Below are positions 1 to 8,379 of a stretch of 12,235 nucleotides of DNA, piece by piece. A program made the position numbers and the translations under genes. The notes under the pieces were generated by a model. It saw only the letters and a list, made by a program, of their open reading frames with translations. It was not told where the DNA came from and searched no databases. Positions within the stretch are counted from its first letter, which is position 1. Each line of letters starts with the position of its first letter. This DNA is from an uncultured bacterium (GTDB taxonomy: Bacteria > Cyanobacteriota > Vampirovibrionia > Gastranaerophilales > Gastranaerophilaceae): NCBI GenBank assembly GCA_946183815.1, contig CAMHDG010000015.1, positions 1 through 12,235 on the forward strand, written 5' to 3'.

Positions 1-162
1 TGTTTCTACCCCGCTTTTTTTGTTGACTATGGTACTTAATTCTTTTTGTATGGTGTCGCTGTTTATTATATTCGGCAACAAAAATACTACTCCGAGGTAC
101 AAAATAATTACGGACAATAATAAAATATAAAAAGTTATTTTAAGAAATTTTTTCATATTCAT
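1..162 (-). CDS. Membrane-anchored protein, N-terminal fragment (AsmA-like start)
   Basis: The reverse strand is open from ATG at 162 (or a second ATG at 156; the product starts MNMKKFLKITFY) to the left edge, 54 codons without a stop. The product has a short basic start, one hydrophobic segment at about residues 8-31, then a polar stretch containing NSDTIQKELSTIVNKKSG. A single N-terminal membrane anchor followed by an 'xLPxIINxDxIxxxLxxIVxxxxG' pattern resembles the start of AsmA/TamB-like envelope proteins, which are inner-membrane anchored with a long periplasmic part. That match is from memory and covers only the start. No good Shine-Dalgarno site precedes either ATG. It diverges from the gene at 262. 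The reading frame is fairly sure; the family is tentative. Confidence 0.6.
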   Translation of the reverse strand, partial: MNMKKFLKITFYILLLSVIILYLGVVFLLPNIINSDTIQKELSTIVNKKSGVET

Positions 163-205
163 ACTATATTATGATAATATTATATTATAATAATTTATTA
201 TTGTA

Positions 206-253
206 TATAATGTATTATGCAAAATAATGTAGTAGAATTATGAAATATAGGAA
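206..253 (+). promoter_or_regulatory. Putative -10 and ribosome binding site for the 262 gene
   Basis: A TATAAT box lies at 206-211 inside a very AT-rich divergent intergenic stretch (163-261), with no convincing -35. AGGAA at 249-253 sits 8 nt before the ATG at 262 and is the likely Shine-Dalgarno site; a second AGGAAG directly abuts the ATG and is too close. The AT-richness makes chance TATAAT matches likely, so the promoter is weak evidence and the ribosome site is firmer. Confidence 0.35.
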
Positions 254-261
254 TTAGGAAG

Positions 262-1308
262 ATGAAAAAATTTTTAAGATTAGTTTGCTTGGTTGTACTT
301 TTCACACTGGTAAATACAGGTATTGTATCTGCAGGAGTGTCAAAGAATTTTTACGGATATCAAGTCCAAAATATTGATATCAGACACATTGGAGAATCCA
401 TAAAGTCAACTATTGAGGCTTATGACGGTGAAGATAAGTTTGTACCGTTAGAAAATGTTAAAAATGCATATATTTATACTGATACAAACTGCAGTTATTT
501 CATAAGATTATATCCTGCAAACGGAAGCACAAATATTTATGTTGTTTCTAATGAAAAATATGATGTTAGTAATAATGAATTAACCCAATATTTAGACCAA
601 AGCGGTTGTAAATATGAAAAATTAGATGATAGAGATGCTTTAAAAGAAGATAAATTTGATTTCTTTACTTTGGCAAGAAAACACGAATTAGGGAACTTTT
701 ATATATCTCCTGATTTGGTAAAACCTTTAAAAACCGGTATGGCAAAGTTAAATAATAAAATGGCAAAAAATAATAAAAAAACATCTGTGTTCCCATATAA
801 TAATGACCAAGATCCGATCGATCTGACTTGTGTTGACACACAAAATTTATATGATGAAAACTCAAAGATTGCTATTGTACAAAGAGAATATCGCTTGAAA
901 CAAAAAGAAAACAAATATGTTCACGCTTATGAATATGTTTTGACTAATAAAAATTCTTCAACTGCGACAGTTACAGCATCAAGTGAAAGACTGGCAGGAC
1001 TTAAAGACGTGACAACCGAATCATTTGTTGATTTGGACAGACTTGACTTAATTGATACAGTCGGTTCATTCCCTCCGGTAGTTGTTTGTACAGCAGGCGC
1101 TTCATTGTTGTGTAGCGTTCCGAACTGGATAAGATTAGCAAGAATTACTGCTGAATCAAAAAGATATGCAAACGCTTTACCTGATAATTATCAACTAACT
1201 TCAGGAAGTGATATGAGAATTCTTGTTATGAAATATAAAAATGATCCTAAACCGCTCATTTTTGATATCCAGTTTGCAAATGGTTCAAAATATAAAATTG
1301 AGTTTTAA
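262..1308 (+). CDS. Secreted or periplasmic protein of unknown function (348 aa)
   Basis: I do not recognise the family. The first 24 residues form a classical signal peptide: basic MKK, a hydrophobic core, and a VSA-G cleavage site at about 24/25. The mature protein is rich in Lys, Asn and Tyr and has five cysteines (77, 116, 190, 276, 284), so disulfides outside the cytoplasm are possible. A mildly hydrophobic stretch at 267-294 (FPPVVVCTAGASLLCSVP) could be a buried strand pair or a weak membrane segment. There is no lipobox, no LPXTG motif and no obvious repeat. AGGAA 8 nt upstream supports the ATG at 262. The gene stands alone: divergent from the left-edge gene and closed by a terminator 18 nt after its stop. 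It is real by length, signal peptide and flanking signals; its function is unknown. Confidence 0.8.
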   Translation: MKKFLRLVCLVVLFTLVNTGIVSAGVSKNFYGYQVQNIDIRHIGESIKSTIEAYDGEDKFVPLENVKNAYIYTDTNCSYFIRLYPANGSTNIYVVSNEKYDVSNNELTQYLDQSGCKYEKLDDRDALKEDKFDFFTLARKHELGNFYISPDLVKPLKTGMAKLNNKMAKNNKKTSVFPYNNDQDPIDLTCVDTQNLYDENSKIAIVQREYRLKQKENKYVHAYEYVLTNKNSSTATVTASSERLAGLKDVTTESFVDLDRLDLIDTVGSFPPVVVCTAGASLLCSVPNWIRLARITAESKRYANALPDNYQLTSGSDMRILVMKYKNDPKPLIFDIQFANGSKYKIEF

Positions 1309-1325
1309 AATTATATCTATAATTA

Positions 1326-1363
1326 AAAAACAGGGTGCAATTGGAGAATTGTACCCTGTTTTT
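1326..1363 (+). terminator. Rho-independent terminator, probably bidirectional
   Basis: ACAGGGTGCAATT and AATTGTACCCTGT form a 13-bp stem (one G-T pair) with loop GGAG. It is flanked by A5-6 on the left and T5 on the right, starting 18 nt after the stop at 1308. The A-run upstream becomes a U-run on the minus strand, so the same hairpin could also stop transcription arriving from the efflux operon, which has no closer strong terminator. Confidence 0.9.
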
Positions 1364-1704
1364 AATGAGAATTTAAAATATCTGAAACACTCAAGTTATG
1401 TCGAATTTTGTTCCATAATTTCGTGAAATACCTGACATGACACTGAAACGAGTTTTATTATTGTCACGAATAAATTTAGACATTCTTACTATTTTTTTAG
1501 GTAATTATTACAATGTTACAGTTGTTAATTTGTCACTGCTAGTGCGGGAGCGGGAGCAAACTACAATTTGCTCATTCCCGCTGAAAAATCTTTGATTTTC
1601 GTGGCATTCCATAAATTATATTTAATCGACCGAATTGTTTCGTGCAAAGCACTCGCAATGACATTTACTGTATTATAGTATATAATTCCAATTTATTATC
1701 AATT
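1364..1704. other. Non-coding interval between convergent genes
   Basis: This follows the terminator at 1326-1363 and precedes the outer-membrane factor stop at 1705. I see no credible coding frame on either strand. The only organised content is the palindromic element at 1531-1663, plus a loose inverted pair TTCGTGA (near 1420) and TCACGAA (near 1465) about 40 nt apart, which I do not interpret. Confidence 0.6.
1531..1663. repeat. MITE-like palindromic element with 15-bp terminal inverted repeats
   Basis: TGTCACTGCTAGTGC (1531-1545) and the reverse complement of 1649-1663 (TGTCATTGCGAGTGC) match at 13 of 15 positions and bound a 133-bp non-coding unit. Inside are GCGGGA in tandem duplicate (1544-1555), a bulged hairpin at 1550-1581 (GCGG-GAGCAAA paired with TTTGCTC-attc-CCGC), a hairpin at 1583-1600 (AAAATC-ttt-GATTTT), and GTGC-aaa-GCAC at 1642-1652. 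The motif GTCATTGCGAG is, from memory, a common core of dispersed extragenic repeats in many bacteria. I see no clear target-site duplication and no second copy in this window. Confidence 0.6.
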
Positions 1705-3171
1705 TTAGTAATGTTCACGTATATCTAATATAAGTTCGTCAGAAAATTTTATAGGCAGACCGATTTCTTTTTCTAAACTTGCAGCCGCAACATTATAGTT
1801 TAGCATTGCATTATAAAAATCTAAACGTGCATTAAGATAGGTGTTTTCGCCATCTTTAAGTTCGATGGCATCACCAACACCCGCTTTGTATCTTCCCGTA
1901 ACTTGTCTGTATTGTTCTTTTGCCTGATCAAGAGCAAGTTTTGCAATCAAAATTTCTTGTTTTGCGGTTTGTAAATCAATATAATTCTTCTTGACATTTA
2001 GATAAACCGTAAGTTTAGCATCTTCATACTCTGCCTCACTCTTTCTTAATGATGCTTTTGCTTCGTCAATTTCTTTCTTAACTCTCATAAGGTTAAGATT
2101 TGAATAGTTAAGCCCTGCTCCAAATTGAGCGGAATACATGTTATATTTATTCCCAAGTTGGTTTCCGTATCCGGCAAAAATACCTAAATCAGGAGTAAAA
2201 TCACGCCGTCTTGCTCTTAAATTCATTTTTGCAGCATCAACGTTCTTTCTTGCAGAAATCAATTCGGGACGGACATCAAAAGCAGTAGTTAGTGCTGATT
2301 CTATATCATTTTTGTAGTCATTCAAAAGTAATTTATCGGATAACTCATAATTTGTATATTCCGGAATACCCATAATTCTTGATAACTGAACAAGTGCAAT
2401 CTCTAAAACACTTTTGGCTTTTACAAGATTTAGTTGTGCTTTACCCAAGTTATATTCTGCCGTAACAACATCAATTTTCGCTTTTTTCCCTATTTTATAG
2501 AACCCCCATGCCTGCGTAAGTTGGAGTTCGTAATCTTTTACGGTATCTTCATAAACGTGGACTTGTGCCTGTGCGAAAAGGACATTATAATAGGTTGTTT
2601 TTATGTTATAAATGACAGAATTTATTGTTTCTTTTGTGTCAGCCTGTTTTGCCTCATACATTCTTTTTACCATATCGGCAGTTGCTTTTGTTTTCCCAAA
2701 ATCAAACAATAGCATCTCACCGGAAATGTTTGGCAAATATCCTGTTGTTGCGTATTGACTGCCACCATAAGGAATTACATTTTTAGAATATGTCTGTCCT
2801 CCTCTTTGTATATCAATACCTGCACTTATAACAGGGAAGAAATTTGCCCAAGCCTGACCTATTTTTGATTTGTAAACTTCTTCATCACACAAATAAGCAC
2901 GTATTGCGGGGTTATATTTTATTGCTACATTCACACAATCAGCAAGAGAGAATACACTGTGAACATTGTTCGTATATTCTTTTTGAGCATTTAAGTCTAT
3001 TTTTTGATTTTTATTTTTCTTATGTTTTTTTAGTTTTATAATATGTCGTTCTTGCTTCACATTATTCTTTTTATCGACCTCAACTATTGCATAGGCAAAG
3101 TTTGAGGATAGAGTAACAACTCCGAAAATTATTAGTCCGACCAAAAATTTTATTTTATTAAATCTCATCAT
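1705..3171 (-). CDS. TolC-family outer-membrane efflux protein (488 aa)
   Basis: This is the outer-membrane channel of the tripartite pump. Residues 1-28 are a signal peptide ending NFAYA. There is no lipobox cysteine, so this is a TolC-like rather than a lipidated OprM/NodT-like member. Two structural repeats typical of the OEP family are visible: about 74-268, starting SLADCVNVAIKYNP, and about 289-472, starting IESALTTAFDVRPEL. Each holds long Ala/Lys/Glu-rich helices that would form the periplasmic barrel; YNVLFAQAQVHVYEDTVKDY and YRQVTGRYKAGVGDAIEL are typical TolC-like helix sequence. An unusual Lys-rich linker (about 34-57) follows the signal peptide. The start overlaps the pump gene by 14 nt, with tandem ATGs at 3171 and 3168; AGAGAG just upstream, inside the pump gene, serves as ribosome site. 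Length is in the family range. Substrate cannot be read from sequence. Confidence 0.93.
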   Translation of the reverse strand: MMRFNKIKFLVGLIIFGVVTLSSNFAYAIVEVDKKNNVKQERHIIKLKKHKKNKNQKIDLNAQKEYTNNVHSVFSLADCVNVAIKYNPAIRAYLCDEEVYKSKIGQAWANFFPVISAGIDIQRGGQTYSKNVIPYGGSQYATTGYLPNISGEMLLFDFGKTKATADMVKRMYEAKQADTKETINSVIYNIKTTYYNVLFAQAQVHVYEDTVKDYELQLTQAWGFYKIGKKAKIDVVTAEYNLGKAQLNLVKAKSVLEIALVQLSRIMGIPEYTNYELSDKLLLNDYKNDIESALTTAFDVRPELISARKNVDAAKMNLRARRRDFTPDLGIFAGYGNQLGNKYNMYSAQFGAGLNYSNLNLMRVKKEIDEAKASLRKSEAEYEDAKLTVYLNVKKNYIDLQTAKQEILIAKLALDQAKEQYRQVTGRYKAGVGDAIELKDGENTYLNARLDFYNAMLNYNVAAASLEKEIGLPIKFSDELILDIREHY

Positions 3172-6100
3172 CTTCTCTCTTATTGTTAAAGTATTTATCG
3201 ACTATATCCTGAATAATAACGTAGAAGGCAGGAGTCATAACAGCCCCGATAGTAGCGGCAGTAATCATACCGCCAATTACGGTACAACCAACTGAAATTC
3301 GGCTGTTTGCACCTGCTCCCGATGCGAATAACAATGGCAAAATACCTAAAATAAAGGCAGCCTCTGTCATCATAATCGCCCTAAATCTTAAATCTGCTGC
3401 TTTAACTGCCGCATCTTCTATACTTAAATTGTGTTTTTCGTGTTCAACTTTGGCAAATTCTACAATCAAAATTGCCTGTTTTGCAGCCAAACCTATCAGA
3501 GTAATTAATCCGACTTGTGAATAAAGGTCAAGTGATTGTCCCATCATTAACTGGAATATCAATGCTCCGACTACCGCCACAGGCGATATAAGTAATACTG
3601 CAACAGGAATCATCCAACTTTCATATAGCGCAACAAGGAACAAATATACAAATAACAGAGCAAGACCGATTACAAGTCCTGTTTGACCTGAAGATTCTTT
3701 TTCCTGACGTGATGTACCTGACCATTGATAAGTGTAATCACGAGTCAAATACTTATCAGATAGTCTTTCCATTGCTTTCATAGCGTCACCAGAGGATTTT
3801 CCGCTTGCCTGCATACCTTGTATCTGAACAGAACGGAACTGATTAAACCTTGTTATAGACACTGCCCCCGTAACTTGTTCAGGTTTGATTACAGTCATAA
3901 TAGGAACCATATTTCCTTTTGTATTTGCAACTCTGATTTTTTCTAAATCTTCTATCTTATTTCTGTAATCGCCTTCAGCCTGCATAAATACTCTGAAAAC
4001 TCTGCCTAATTTATTAAAATCGTTTACATAAGAGTATGACAAGGTTGATGCTAAAGTATTATGCAACTCTGCAATATCTATACTTTGAGCCAAAACTTTT
4101 TCATAATCAATATTCAGAATGTACTGAGGAACATTTGCCTGAAATTGAGTGTAAACGCTGGATAAACTACTATCTTCATTTGCTTTTTCAATGAATGAAT
4201 TTGCAAATTTTGATAAATCTTGTACTGTTTCGTTGCCTGTTGACAGTAATTGATACTCAAAACCGCCCATAGTTCCTAACCCGTCAATAGCAGGAGGTGA
4301 GAAAGTGAATACAGATGCTTCTGTTATATTTGCAGAACGCATGTTTATCTCATTCATTATTGCCGTATGTGACATATTAGTTGATCTGCCGGTAACAAGT
4401 CTGAATACCCAACTAATCGGGTTAACTTTTCTTTCGCCCCATTCTTTTAATTGAATAACAACGGTTGCCTGATTAGAAGGCCCCATCCCGCCGAAAGCGA
4501 TAATTCTTTCTCTGTCAATACCATCAATATCTTCAATCATTTTTGTAAATTTAACAACAACATCTTCAGTTCTGTTCAAAGATGCTCCATCAGGCAGGGT
4601 TATTGCCGTTACCAAAATACCTTGATCCTCATCCGGTATAAAACCTGTCGGAATTATTTTGAATAACCCTAACATAAGTACAATTATTGAAACGTATGTG
4701 ATAATAGTTAGTTTCTTATCGAATACGAATTTTTTGACATATTCAAGATAAAATTTGGTTAATAAATCAAATTTTTCATTGAAAATCTTTAAGAATTTAG
4801 TAATATAAACATTTGCATCATCAAGAATTTCTTTAATTGATTCAGGTAATTTGATTTTTTTCTTTTTCTCTTTCAATAAAATTGAGCAAAGTGCAGGCGA
4901 AAGTGTAAGCGCACATATTGCAGAAAAAGAAATTGATGCTGCGATACATACCGCAAACTGTTTATACATAGTGCCTGATAAACCTGTCATAAAACACATT
5001 GGAACGAATACCGCAACAAGTACGGCAGCCATTGCAACAAGCGAACCTCCAACATCGTGCATTGTTTTTTGAGTCGCTTCTACTGCAGTCATACCTTCTT
5101 CTTCCATGTGCCGTTTAACGTCCTCTATTACAACAATAGCATCGTCAACAACCACCGCAACGGCAAGCACCAGAGCAAATAGTGTTAACAGATTAAGCGA
5201 CATTCCGAGCATTTTTAAAGCAATAAATGTACCTATTAATGACACAGGAATTGCAACACAAGGAATAAGTGTTGCATAGTAATCTCCTAAAAACGCAAAG
5301 ATAACTAATATTACAATCAATGAGGTTAAAAGAATGGTAAACTCAACCTCATCCATTGATTCAGTGATGAATATTGCATTATCCATCATTGTTTTAATCT
5401 GTAATGAATCGGGTAATGTTTTATCGAGTTTTTTCATTTCTTTATTAACAGCATCAACAATCTCTATTGTATTCGCTCCTGGTAATGGCATTACTTGAAT
5501 AAGAACGGCAGGTTTTGTATCAACCAAACCGAAAAGAGAATAAGATTTTGCCCCTAATTCTACTCTTGCAACATCTTTTAATCTTATTTTAGAACTGTCA
5601 GAGTTTGAACGAATAATGATATTTCCAAACTCTTCAGGTGTTGATAATCTTCCTTTTGTCAAAAGTGATAATTGCAGACTTGCAGGTTTATCTGTCGGAA
5701 GAACACCTAAAGCCCCTGTTGAAAGTTGCACGTTTTGATTTCGTATCGCATTTTGAACCTCTGTAACAGAAACTTTATAACTTGCAAGTTTTGCAGGGTC
5801 TAGCCAAATTCTCATACTGTAATCGTCAGCCCCGAAGATATTAACTTCCCCGACCCCATTTATACGTTTTATTGCGTCTTTAATATATATATTTGCATAA
5901 TTTGTCAGGTCTAACTGACTCCAGGATTCATTTTCTGATGATAGATTAAGAATAATAGCCCCAATACCACCAACCTGATTTTTTGCAGTAAGCCCCTGTT
6001 GTATAACTTCTTGCGGAAGCATTGACTGAACCTGTTGAAGTTTGTTTTGAACATTCATAAGGTTTACATCATTGTTAGTTCCGGTTTTGAAAAAGATATT

Positions 6101-6385
6101 TAAATTATACGCATTATCATAACTTGTTGAGGACATGTATATCATATCCTGAACCCCGTTTAGTTGAGATTCAAGCATTGATGCAATAGAAGATTCTATA
6201 ACCGATGCACTTGCCCCGGGATAAGATGCTGAAATTGTAACCTGTGGCGGTGTAATATTAGGATACTTTTCCTGTTGTAATCCGAATAAACAAATAGAAC
6301 CTAAAATAACTATTATTAAAGATATTACAACCGCAAAACGAGGTTTTTGTATGAAAAAATATAAATCTTCTTTTTTTATTGCCAT
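3158..6385 (-). CDS. RND (HAE1/AcrB-type) multidrug efflux pump, inner membrane (1075 aa)
   Basis: This proton-driven RND transporter is the engine of the pump. The length matches AcrB-type proteins. Order: TM1 at about 16-36; first periplasmic porter/docking loop at about 37-345; TM2-TM6 at about 346-503; a cytoplasmic Lys-rich linker near 505-512; TM7 at about 558-576; second periplasmic loop at about 577-898; TM8-TM12 at about 902-1060. The proton-relay residues are present: the TM4 pair D414-D415 in AVVVDDAIVVIED (AcrB D407/D408), K969 in GLAAKQAILIVEFAK (AcrB K940) and T1007 in MMTEAA (AcrB T978). This makes it an active HAE1-class pump rather than a heavy-metal or SecDF type. It starts 10 nt after the membrane fusion gene, with TAAGG at that gene's stop as ribosome site. 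Expected substrates are hydrophobic drugs, bile acids or dyes (family knowledge); none is shown by the sequence. Confidence 0.97.
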   Translation of the reverse strand: MAIKKEDLYFFIQKPRFAVVISLIIVILGSICLFGLQQEKYPNITPPQVTISASYPGASASVIESSIASMLESQLNGVQDMIYMSSTSYDNAYNLNIFFKTGTNNDVNLMNVQNKLQQVQSMLPQEVIQQGLTAKNQVGGIGAIILNLSSENESWSQLDLTNYANIYIKDAIKRINGVGEVNIFGADDYSMRIWLDPAKLASYKVSVTEVQNAIRNQNVQLSTGALGVLPTDKPASLQLSLLTKGRLSTPEEFGNIIIRSNSDSSKIRLKDVARVELGAKSYSLFGLVDTKPAVLIQVMPLPGANTIEIVDAVNKEMKKLDKTLPDSLQIKTMMDNAIFITESMDEVEFTILLTSLIVILVIFAFLGDYYATLIPCVAIPVSLIGTFIALKMLGMSLNLLTLFALVLAVAVVVDDAIVVIEDVKRHMEEEGMTAVEATQKTMHDVGGSLVAMAAVLVAVFVPMCFMTGLSGTMYKQFAVCIAASISFSAICALTLSPALCSILLKEKKKKIKLPESIKEILDDANVYITKFLKIFNEKFDLLTKFYLEYVKKFVFDKKLTIITYVSIIVLMLGLFKIIPTGFIPDEDQGILVTAITLPDGASLNRTEDVVVKFTKMIEDIDGIDRERIIAFGGMGPSNQATVVIQLKEWGERKVNPISWVFRLVTGRSTNMSHTAIMNEINMRSANITEASVFTFSPPAIDGLGTMGGFEYQLLSTGNETVQDLSKFANSFIEKANEDSSLSSVYTQFQANVPQYILNIDYEKVLAQSIDIAELHNTLASTLSYSYVNDFNKLGRVFRVFMQAEGDYRNKIEDLEKIRVANTKGNMVPIMTVIKPEQVTGAVSITRFNQFRSVQIQGMQASGKSSGDAMKAMERLSDKYLTRDYTYQWSGTSRQEKESSGQTGLVIGLALLFVYLFLVALYESWMIPVAVLLISPVAVVGALIFQLMMGQSLDLYSQVGLITLIGLAAKQAILIVEFAKVEHEKHNLSIEDAAVKAADLRFRAIMMTEAAFILGILPLLFASGAGANSRISVGCTVIGGMITAATIGAVMTPAFYVIIQDIVDKYFNNKREDDEI

Positions 6386-6395
6386 TATTCAAACC

Positions 6396-7595
6396 TTATT
6401 TTTTTACATTCTTCTTTTCCAGTTCAAATTTGAAAGGTTTAGTTTTAAGTTTTTGACCTGACTTATAAACATTTTGAATACCCTGCATAACTACAACGTC
6501 ATCAGGTTCTAATCCGCTCTCAACTATCCAGCAGTTGTTATAACTTTCTTTTACAACAACTTCCTTTTTCACTGCCTTACCTTTTTTAACTGTCCATACA
6601 TAATAACCTGTGCCGACATCTGTTTTTGTAGCAGACTGAGGAATTAGCATAACTTTCATTGCTTTATTAACTCTTATAATAATATTTACGTAATCGCCCG
6701 GAACTAAAAGTTCATTTGGGTTATCAAAAAGAGCCCTTAATGTAACAGTTCCGGTATCTTCATCAATTTTATTGTCAACAAATTCTATCTTACCTTCTGA
6801 TTCATAGATAGAGCCGTCAGATAATTTTAATAAAACCGACACAGTTGTTCCGTCATTTTTATTTGCAAGATAATATCTTTTTAATTCAATAAAATCACTG
6901 CTCTTAAGCGGGAAAACAACTCTCATGGGGTTAGTGCTGTATATTTGTGCAATAACACCTGAGTTAGGGGTTACGAAGTTTCCGACAGAAACTATTGATT
7001 TCCCGATTCTACCGTCCATTGGGGAGGTAATATTTGTATAACTTAATTCTAATCTTGCTTTAGAAAGTTGAGCAACAGAGCCATCCAATGCCGCTCTGTT
7101 TTTGTTTCTGTCAGTTAGTTTGTTATCATAATATTCTCTACTTACCAAATCTTCTTTCAATAGTGCTTCTGCACGTTTTAAATCTATTTGAGAATTTTTA
7201 TATACGGCAGTATTTTCGTTTACTGTTGCTCTTGCCGTTTTTGCTGCAAGAATATATTCAGTAGGCTCAATAAGGAACAGTTTTTGACCTTTTTTTACTC
7301 TGTCACCTTCTTCAAAATACCTCTTTTGAAGCCAGCCGCTGACTCTGGCAATAATATCAACCGATAGTGCGGCTTCTATTCTGCCTGTGGTTTCGTGTTC
7401 AGGAAAAATCTCCATTTCCATTGGTTTTGCAACTTCTACAACTTGAGGTTGTGACATTGCTATTGCTGATACAATACTTATTACCGTTGTTTTTAGTTGA
7501 TTAAAAAGTATTGGCACAATAATGACTGCCAAAATTACGGCAATAGTTCTCGTTTTCTTTGATTTCCAATCTATTTTCATACTTTTACCCAACAT
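6396..7595 (-). CDS. Membrane fusion protein (AcrA/HlyD-type periplasmic adaptor, 399 aa)
   Basis: This adaptor joins the RND pump to the outer-membrane channel. A single N-terminal membrane segment lies at about 17-46; no lipobox Cys follows, so it is probably anchored by the helix rather than by lipid as in AcrA. Next come the first half of the lipoyl/barrel-sandwich region (ALSVDIIARVSGWLQKRYFEEGDRVKKG, about 76-103), an alpha-helical hairpin (about 113-185), the second lipoyl half (TNITSPMDGRIGKSIVSVGNFV, about 187-208), a beta-barrel (about 220-310) and the membrane-proximal domain (about 311-382). The start at 7595 gives MLGKSMKIDW; an alternative ATG at 7580 (MKIDW) has about equal support, since neither has a strong ribosome site. 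First gene of the efflux operon. Confidence 0.94.
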   Translation of the reverse strand: MLGKSMKIDWKSKKTRTIAVILAVIIVPILFNQLKTTVISIVSAIAMSQPQVVEVAKPMEMEIFPEHETTGRIEAALSVDIIARVSGWLQKRYFEEGDRVKKGQKLFLIEPTEYILAAKTARATVNENTAVYKNSQIDLKRAEALLKEDLVSREYYDNKLTDRNKNRAALDGSVAQLSKARLELSYTNITSPMDGRIGKSIVSVGNFVTPNSGVIAQIYSTNPMRVVFPLKSSDFIELKRYYLANKNDGTTVSVLLKLSDGSIYESEGKIEFVDNKIDEDTGTVTLRALFDNPNELLVPGDYVNIIIRVNKAMKVMLIPQSATKTDVGTGYYVWTVKKGKAVKKEVVVKESYNNCWIVESGLEPDDVVVMQGIQNVYKSGQKLKTKPFKFELEKKNVKK

Positions 7596-7620
7596 AAATT
7601 AAATATTAAACCTGTTCAAA

Positions 7621-7650
7621 ATGATAACACGATTGTGTAGTTAATTTCAA
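7621..7650 (-). promoter_or_regulatory. Candidate promoter of the efflux operon
   Basis: Reading leftward, TTGAAA (7645-7650) and an extended -10 TGT-TATCAT (7621-7629) are 18 nt apart and predict initiation near 7614, about 20 nt before the ATG at 7595. The spacer contains ACAC-GATT-GTGT, and ATACAT-TTG-ATGTAT at 7668-7682 is a further perfect inverted repeat. Either could be an operator, but no TetR/MarR-like regulator gene is adjacent. The rest of 7596-7795 shows nothing else I can name. Confidence 0.45.
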
Positions 7651-7752
7651 CCTTGTTAATAAATTTAATACATTTGATGTATCTATGGTTAGTCAGGGGT
7701 AAATGTTTTTCAGAAAATATTAAACGATGCGTTTTTTTCTCTATTAATTTTG

Positions 7753-7791
7753 TGATATTATTTGACTTAACTATTATTGAATTAAAAGAGG
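7753..7791 (+). promoter_or_regulatory. Extended -10 and ribosome site for the flavin oxidoreductase
   Basis: TGA-TATTAT (7753-7761) is an extended -10 without a clear -35; AGAGG at 7787-7791 lies 4 nt before the ATG at 7796. This fixes the start codon and indicates transcription independent of the divergent efflux operon. Confidence 0.4.
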
Positions 7792-7795
7792 TAAA

Positions 7796-8353
7796 ATGAT
7801 TTTATTTGTAAATGCGTGTGTAAGAGAAGAATCAAGGACAAAACGGTTAGCAGATTGTTTGCTAAAAAAAATAAGTGATGAAATTAAGGAAATAAATCTT
7901 GAAAAAGAAAACATTAGTCCGTTAGATAGCAAAACGCTGGATTTAAGAACAAAACTAGCCGAAGCCAAAGATTTTGATAACCCGATGTTTGATTACGCAA
8001 AAGATTTTGCCAAGGCTGATACTATTGTTATAGCAGCACCTTTTTGGGATTTATCATTCCCTGCTTCTTTAAAATGTTATATAGAGTCTGTAAATGTTGT
8101 GGGTTTAACATTTGAATATACATCAGATGGTATCCCTTACGGGTTATGTAAAGCAAAAAAGTTATATTATATAACAACCTCAGGTGGTAAAATTTTCAAT
8201 GAGGAATATGGCTTTGGTTATATAAAATCATTGTGTAATAATTTATATGGTATAAAAGAGGTTACTTGCATAAAAGCCGAAAACCTTGATATTGTTGGCT
8301 CTGATGTTGAAACAATTTTAAGAACAACCGAAGAAAACATTAAAAATAATTAA
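7796..8353 (+). CDS. FMN-dependent NAD(P)H oxidoreductase (flavodoxin-like fold, AzoR/NQO type)
   Basis: A 185-aa cytoplasmic flavoenzyme expected to pass electrons from NAD(P)H through FMN to quinones or azo/nitro compounds. The N-terminus MILFVNACVREESRTKRLAD is the beta1-phosphate-loop of the flavodoxin_2 fold. APFWDLSFPASLKCYIE (about 81-97) matches the AzoR 'PxWNxxxPAxLKxYID' FMN-binding motif. FEYTSDGIPYGLCKAKKLYYITTSGG (about 106-131) matches the conserved 'FxYxxxGxxxGLxxgKkxxxixtxGG' region. Length is slightly under E. coli AzoR (about 200 aa), mainly through a shorter C-terminus. Single gene; it is divergent from the efflux operon, so shared detoxification is possible but not shown. 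The exact substrate is unknown. Confidence 0.88.
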   Translation: MILFVNACVREESRTKRLADCLLKKISDEIKEINLEKENISPLDSKTLDLRTKLAEAKDFDNPMFDYAKDFAKADTIVIAAPFWDLSFPASLKCYIESVNVVGLTFEYTSDGIPYGLCKAKKLYYITTSGGKIFNEEYGFGYIKSLCNNLYGIKEVTCIKAENLDIVGSDVETILRTTEENIKNN

Positions 8354-8358
8354 ATTAC

Positions 8359-8379
8359 AGGTCAGGCACTGCCTGACCT
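8359..8379. terminator. Perfect 9-bp GC-rich hairpin shared by convergent genes
   Basis: AGGTCAGGC-act-GCCTGACCT lies 6 nt after the oxidoreductase stop (8353), and its right edge overlaps the TAG stop of the minus-strand mini-gene (8378-8380). Neither side has a proper U-run, so it is a weaker intrinsic terminator or an RNA-stabilising hairpin serving both strands. Confidence 0.6.

Noticed and set aside
1241..1426. Plus-strand frame overlapping the end of the 262 gene
   Set aside because: It runs through the terminator hairpin at 1326-1363 and has no ribosome binding site.
4451..5072. Short plus-strand frames inside the RND pump gene
   Set aside because: They are antisense to conserved pump sequence, with no signals of their own.
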